The translations under genes and the position numbers were made by a program. Below are positions 58,869 through 64,000 of a stretch of DNA of 64,000 nucleotides, piece after piece. Position 1 is the first letter of the stretch; each line of letters opens with the position of its first letter. Source of the DNA: Cyathus striatus (Eukaryota; Basidiomycota; Agaricomycetes; Agaricales; Nidulariaceae); NCBI GenBank assembly GCA_025738555.1, contig JAOVFP010000008.1, forward strand, positions 3,038,001 to 3,102,000, read 5' to 3'. The notes beneath the pieces are model-generated. The model was given only the letters and a program-made list of their open reading frames with translations, was not told where the DNA came from and searched no databases.

Positions 58869-59187
58869 ATGTCCCACAAGAAGATTGATCATGGTTCTGA
58901 GCACTGAGTACTGAGTGATAACTGAGTGATTGATCAACTTCTGAGACTGATGTAGAATTAAAGCAAGACAGGTGTTTTTAAGAGCTCAGAGTGTCACAGG
59001 AGTTTGGTATGGTGTTGGAATGGTGCTCACTGGAGTACATTTTGGGGAAAGTAAGATGAGAGCTAGTGGGGATGGAGAGATTGAGTAGAGATGTGAAGGG
59101 AACATGTACAGACATGTCATACAAGTACAATCTTGCAAATTGCATAGTATGATATTCAGCACCTTGAGATATTGAATAATTCCAGAT

Positions 59188-59217
59188 TTGCAGTGCAGGT
59201 AGTTTGCCTGCTCTACA
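59188..59217. mobile_element. Right terminus of the Tc1/mariner-like element
   Basis: TTGCAGTGCAGGTAGTTTGC then CTGCTCTACA. Read from outside it is TGTAGAGCAGGCAAACTACC, the decayed form of the terminal hairpin of the elements at 22627 and 33583. It lies 350 bp beyond the transposase stop. Confidence 0.6.
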
Positions 59218-60109
59218 ATGCACTCAGTCTGATATTTCACATTTAAAAATTTGCACTCATCACATGGTGAGGTCTGAGTCACTATACTACAGGAAGGTAA
59301 TTGTCTTTCCTTACTATAACAGATCTAAGCATACTTTTGACTGTCTGCTTAAATCTATCTTCATATAAATCTCAAACTCAGGTAAAGAATCATAATTAAT
59401 AATTGTGATCTTCATGCCCATGCTAGCATGTATTATCTTGGCTTTGAGGATTTAAAATGCTATGTAAGAGTGGTGATTGAGGTGAAATCATATAAGTAAT
59501 TGTGGCTAAAGTAGATATGGGTTTTCCACAGACCATTACATAAGCACTAACCAAAGAGCCAGAGAAGCTGACTGTCAGAACACAATTCCATTTGATGGGA
59601 TTGAGTGTGGTTGTTAGGCTTTCCATAACAAAGAACATAAAGTTCAAGTTAGATTATATTTAGTTTGAGGGTGCAAGAGTTTCAAGTATAGTAAAATGAA
59701 CAATGTATTTAATAGTAGATAATATGATTGCTTTCAGGTACTTTCAGATTCAGACTTCAGACTTCAGAATTGTACTTGGAATGCCAATATCAAATTCAGA
59801 ACATATTCTACTGCAAGAATGGAAGTACAGCCAGTGTGGTGCTTAAGGTATTCTAAGGTATGTCTAACTACTTATATACTTAATTACATGGCAACAGTCT
59901 CATGTGCAATGGGATAGGTATAGTGTAACAGTATCATAGGTATTGAAATATTTCTAAGTCCACAAGAGGTGTCGTTCAGCCTCCACATGTGAGACCATGC
60001 AGACTCACTCTGTTTCAGAGGTGCATCAAGTGCCGTGCTATGCTATTAAAAGGCACACATCAAGACATGCACTAATACATGTGCTAATTATGGCCAAGTA
60101 CTTGGATAT
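59218..60109. other. Spacer between Tc1-like and Ty3 elements
   Basis: CpG-poor, no gene. 59730-60090 is the second copy of the dispersed repeat at 40650-41050. Confidence 0.4.
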
Positions 60110-60820
60110 AACAGACACCAGTTTTTCTGGTACTGGTGCATCTGATGGCACCACCCAATGTGCTGTGAGTATGACATATCCTGTATTGCCTACCTCCAGA
60201 CCTCTATGCCCTTACTCTGCCTTCACTTTGTTTACTCTGGACTTTGCTTATGTTCTCATTATTACCTATTGATCACTGTACATAGATTACTATTGTTTCC
60301 TCATTCCATCCTACTGAGCTATCCCCTCAGTATTGTAGTATACATCTCATAGTGAGTCACTTATCATTCTTAAGTGCACCACTATCAATTTTACTTTACA
60401 CTGCCATACATGCTCACCTCTCTGATGTGTTTTATTATGTTTAATTAGTTATAGTCTTCATTCTACATACACCTACCCTGACTGTACTTCTCTGCTGGCC
60501 TTTACTTACTCCAAGTCTCTAGTATTTAAGTAGTACTTGATTTGTACTTAGACTTCAGTTTTGTATTGAACTACATCCTCACCATTTTGTCTGACTTGAG
60601 TTTCACCTCTTGTCTTCTCATCTCTTGTCTTCTCCAAAGGGCTTGCCCTTACTCCGAAATTCAGGACCAGGAATCCCAGGGGTGCAGCACATAAGCTGAA
60701 GCCGAAGTCCTACCCCCTGAGTTCTCATTCTCCACTTTCATCCCATACTCACCCCTTGCTTCTCTGTAGTCACCCCCTTATACTCCACTGCCAAGTCAGG
60801 CTAGGGGCATGGTCATGACA
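60110..60820 (+). mobile_element. 5' LTR of a Ty3/gypsy retrotransposon
   Basis: Homologous to the LTR at 34148-35048 and followed directly by the internal region with gag and pol in the same orientation. Ends GGGGCATGGTCATGACA at 60820. The start is approximate (ACAGACACC near 60107-60115). The 3' LTR would lie beyond the right edge. Confidence 0.72.
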
Positions 60821-61194
60821 GTATATGAAACTACCACCTTGGATTCCTCTCACAACACTTTTCTTTCCCTCATGGCTACCTGTACGCAGACTCAGACTGC
60901 ACATGTCAGGAGCTATGAACAGCAGCAAAATGAAGTGTGCCATAGCAATTGTCTAGCTGCCCAGCAAGCTCATGAACTTAACATGCCTCATTGTGTTGAC
61001 TCTGCTCCACATCTCTCTTGGCAGAATGCCCCCCACCCTCACCTAGTGCTCTCATTTCTAGGGGAATTACCTCCACTTATTGTGCAGCTCATCATCTTCA
61101 GCTAGTTCATAGCAATCAATTGCATGCACCATGCTGAATCCCATTAAGCATTCCTTTCGACCCTACCCTTATCCCCACTGCATCCATTGAACTG

Positions 61195-62460
61195 GTGGAT
61201 ACTCAGCTATCTCCAGAAGGTGCAGCTGCATGCCAGCAGCAAGCAACCACGACCCTCCAGACAATAATGGAGACAATGGTGACCAGCCTGGAGATGATGG
61301 TGATGATGGTGATGGATCTGGAGATGATAATAATGAGCCAGAGGATGATGATGAACAGGCAGGTGCCAGTGGTGATGGTCCTGGTGGACCAAATCGCTCT
61401 GGAGGTCCTCCCTCTGACCCCTCTGAGCCTCCTTCTAGGCCTCCCTCTAGGGATGACTATCACGACCCTTGTTGCCCAAGATGCCACTATAATTTCACCA
61501 GGGATGAGATCCTGGAAATGGTGGCCTCTGTGGCAGGTTATTTCGCCCTGCCACCACCACTTCCACCACCTCCTCCTCCCATTCAGGAGAAGAAGGTTAA
61601 CCAGCTGGACAATTTCAATGGCTCCAACACCTTGAAGTTGGAACCTTTCATCATGCAAGTCCCCTTAGTTTTCCAGAACAACCCTCAATTGTACCTGGAT
61701 GACACCTCTAAAGTCAACTACACATTGACTTTCCTCCATGGCTCTGCTAGCAATCTGTTTACCACCCATCTCGATGATGATGCATATGAGCCATGGATGG
61801 ATTCATGAAGCTACTTCATTCAGCTCCTCAGTACTCATTTCGGTCATACCAACCCTGTTGGTGAAGCTGAAATTCGCATTTTCTCCCTCCACATGGAGGA
61901 TAATCAGCAGCTCATGACCTATGAGATTAAATTCAATGAATATGCTGCACTCTTGCCTTGGGACAATGCTGCCCTCAACTTGGTATACTACTGTGGCCTT
62001 TGTTCTCATTTGAAGGATGCTCTCTCTCATTGAGAGCAAGGCTGGCCTATGACTCTTGCTAGGACTAAGAAGGTAGCCCAAGGCTATGATCAGAGGCATT
62101 GGGAGTGCAACACCAAGCACAACATTGAGGAGTAGCACAGCAAGTCTGCTGCCAAGTCTTTGAAGAAGCCCAAGGGCAATCAGAATTCAAAGTCAACTTC
62201 AAATACTTCCTCCTCCTCCAAGACTCAGTCCTCATCCTCCTCTTCCCCTTCAGCCTCTTCCAACTCTGCTTCATCCTTGGGGAAACCCAAGAACAAACAA
62301 AAGCAGAACCAGTCCAAGGCACCAGACTTGACTGGAAAGCTTGGTTCTGATGGGAAACTCACCCCAGAAGAATGTAAATGCCACCTGGACCAGAAGCTTT
62401 GCCTATTCTGTGACAATGCCAGTCATCAGGCCAAGGACTGTTGAAAGGCAGCCTCTACCA
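61195..62460 (+). pseudogene. Ty3/gypsy gag, CpG-decayed
   Basis: Begins with a Gly/Asp/Pro-rich segment (about 61230-61470), then the capsid-like part: VNQLDNFNGSNTLKLEPFIM, YLDDTSKVNYTLTFLHGSA, AYEPWMDS, and after a TGA (61806) the same frame continues with IQLLSTHFGHTNPVGEAE, MTYEIKFNEYAALLPWD and LVYYCGLCSHLKDALSH, another TGA, then a Ser/Lys-rich linker and a CCHC zinc knuckle CLFCDNASHQAKDC (62400-62442) followed by TGA. One further stop (near 62133) is TAG where Gln or Arg is expected. Order and spacing fit a Tf1/sushi-like gag. Confidence 0.8.
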
Positions 62461-62653
62461 CCAAAGCCCATGTGGCCACTGCCACCTCTACTGAGGCAAC
62501 TCCCTCAGTGAACTTGGCTGAGAGTTCGAAAAAATAGAGAGCAGCTCTAGTGACTCTGCACAGGCTGAGGGCTGCATTAATCTCTCCTGTGCACCTAAGG
62601 AGATAAGACTAAACACATCTGATCTTTATGATCCCCAAGCTGTACATATTCCA

Positions 62654-62935
62654 TTGACTTTGTTTTCTCCAGCTGCACCAGATATGCCTCTAATCAATTC
62701 TGGTTCAACCCATTGTTTTGCTGACTCATTGTTTGTGAGGGAGCACAACCTCCCCACAACTCCAGTCCCTCCCATTGCACTGAAACTATTTGACAGTACC
62801 TCTAACTCCATACTTACAGAGAGTATTTTATTATCTGTAATGTTTCCTACTGGTGAATGCATGAATATTTCTTTCTATGTAACTCCACTCAATTCCTCCT
62901 GCTCTGTGGTATTAGGATTTAACTGGCTCTCCTAA
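62654..62935 (+). pseudogene. Ty3/gypsy aspartic protease, catalytic Asp lost
   Basis: Reads PLINSGSTHCFADSLFV and later CSVVLGFNWLS. The active-site triplet D(S/T)G is NSG here (AAT at 62696-62698), and the frame stops right after NWLS. The codon sits in ATCAAT, as expected from an ATCGAT in which the CpG decayed on the other strand. Confidence 0.8.
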
Positions 62936-62944
62936 CACAATCTG

Positions 62945-64000
62945 TTGATTGACTGGACTGAGAGACATATACTTGGTTTCCAAACCCTGGTTCTAGGAGA
63001 ATCTTCTCCATCTTTGTTGATATCTGCACTGAAGGCTTCTGCCTCTTTGCAAACCTCTCCATCACCAGCTTCATCTTCTGTTTCTCCATCAGACAACAGT
63101 CCACCTCCTAGTATCTCACTCATTAACACTGCAGCTTTTATCCAGGCTAGTAAGCTTGCAGGCTCACAGATGTTTAGGATACAAGTCAGTGCCATAGTTT
63201 CAGCTTCTGCTGCTGCCATGGCTGCAGAAGCCATGGACCTTTCTAATATTCCTCTGGAATATCATGAGTTTGCTGACATCTTCAGCAAAACATGAGCAGA
63301 CACTCTTGCTCCACATTGCCCTTATGATCTCCAGATCAACTTGGAGGAAGGTATGTCTCCTTCAGTTGGTACTGTATATTCACTCTTGCAGTCCAAGTTG
63401 GCCTCTCTACAAGAGTTCATTGACAAACATCTCAGGATTGGCTTCATTCATCCTTCTCATTCTCCACATGGAGCACCAGTGCTCTTCATTCGGAAGAAGG
63501 ATGGATCTCTTCAATTCTGTGTTGATTTCCATGGGCTTAATGCAATCTCCAAAAAGGATCGATATCCCCTTCCTCTTATTTCTGACCTCCTTGACTCTCC
63601 TCACAAGGCTAGAATCTACACTAAGATCAATCTCTGCCACACTTATCACTTAGTCTGCATTGCTGATGGAGATGAGTGGAAGACCACTTTTCATACTTGC
63701 TATGGTTTATTTGAATGGCTAGTAATGCCATTTGGACTCACCAATGCACCTGCAGCTTTCCAATGTTTTATGAACAACATCTTCAAGGACATGCTCAATG
63801 TGTGCATTACAGTCTACCTTGACAATATACTAATCTACTCTGATAGTCTTGAGGAGCACAAATGACACATTAAAGAAGTCCTCAAGCATCTATGCCAACA
63901 TGGGCTCTACACCCAGGCAGACAAGTGCAAATTTCACACTGAATCTGTTGAGTACTTAGGTTACGTCCTTTCTCCAGGCAGCCTCATTATGTCCCAGGAT
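62945..64000 (+). pseudogene. Ty3/gypsy reverse transcriptase (runs off the right edge)
   Basis: A linker with IPLEYHEFADIFSK and TGA, then LEEGMSPSVGTVYSLLQSKL, FIHPSHSPHGAPVLFIRKKD, FCVDFHGLNAISKKDRYPLP, WKTTFHTCYGLFEWLVMPFG, LTNAPAAFQCFMNNIF, VYLDNILIYSDSLEEHK, TGA, and CKFHTESVEYLGYVLSPG. Family order and spacing are normal. The motif A Asp is Asn (AAT 63629-63631) and the second Asp of YxDD is Asn (AAT 63824-63826). Many Arg positions of the family are Cys, His or TGA. RNase H and integrase lie outside the window. Confidence 0.9.

Noticed and set aside
61203..61658. 151-codon minus-strand frame rich in Ile/Arg
   Set aside because: Mirror of the Gly/Asp-rich gag N-terminus on the plus strand.

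Overview
The window comes from a filamentous basidiomycete, most likely an Agaricomycete. Genes carry many short (about 45-65 nt) GT-AG introns. The gene content fits mushroom-forming fungi: a family of DUF6533 membrane proteins, a heme-thiolate peroxygenase, MCT-type MFS transporters, and Agaricomycete-style hAT, Tc1/mariner-like and Ty3 elements. I cannot name the species. Most real genes are broken into several ORFs by introns, so coordinates below are genomic spans that I spliced by eye.

Layout. 1-3.77 kb: right-hand part of a young hAT transposon. 4.6-7.5 kb: an unrecognised spliced gene candidate whose first exon holds a 1.3-kb palindromic (foldback) element with a 9-bp target duplication, followed by a 0.45-kb MITE. 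8.1-12.7 kb: two tandem MFS transporters. 12.9-15.4 kb: a CNNM/Mam3-type CBS-domain membrane protein with very small exons. 15.6-16.8 kb: a ChaC gamma-glutamylcyclotransferase. 17.5-24.2 kb: three DUF6533 seven-helix proteins (A, B plus strand; C minus strand, last exon cut by a transposon) and a fragment of a further MFS transporter. 24.5-27 kb: transposon debris including a helicase-like scrap. 27.9-29.9 kb: an intact O-methyltransferase. 30-43.8 kb: CpG-poor transposon graveyard containing a decayed DUF6533 copy (E) split by nested elements, a hAT-type non-autonomous element with a perfect 8-bp target duplication, minisatellites, a repeat-protein relic and a solo LTR. 43.8-45.2 kb: an intact unspecific-peroxygenase gene. 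48.6-50.0 kb: a DUF6533 copy (D). 52.8-54.6 kb: a third MFS transporter. 55-64 kb: a decayed Tc1/mariner-like element and a decayed Ty3/gypsy element that runs off the right edge.

How the parts relate. MFS transporters and DUF6533 genes alternate through the locus (three intact MFS plus a fragment; three or four DUF6533 genes plus a pseudogene). This points to repeated local or segmental duplication, with transposons filling the gaps. The peroxygenase, O-methyltransferase and transporters could serve oxidation, methylation and export or uptake of small molecules, but nothing in the sequence ties them into one pathway.

The most striking signal is mutational. In the right-hand transposons nearly every in-frame stop is TGA where the family has arginine. 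The catalytic aspartates of the Ty3 protease, both sampled catalytic positions of its reverse transcriptase, and the first catalytic aspartate of the Tc1-like transposase are all Asn. Each change is what CpG to TpG or CpA decay would produce. Neighbouring host genes and the left-hand hAT keep abundant CpG.
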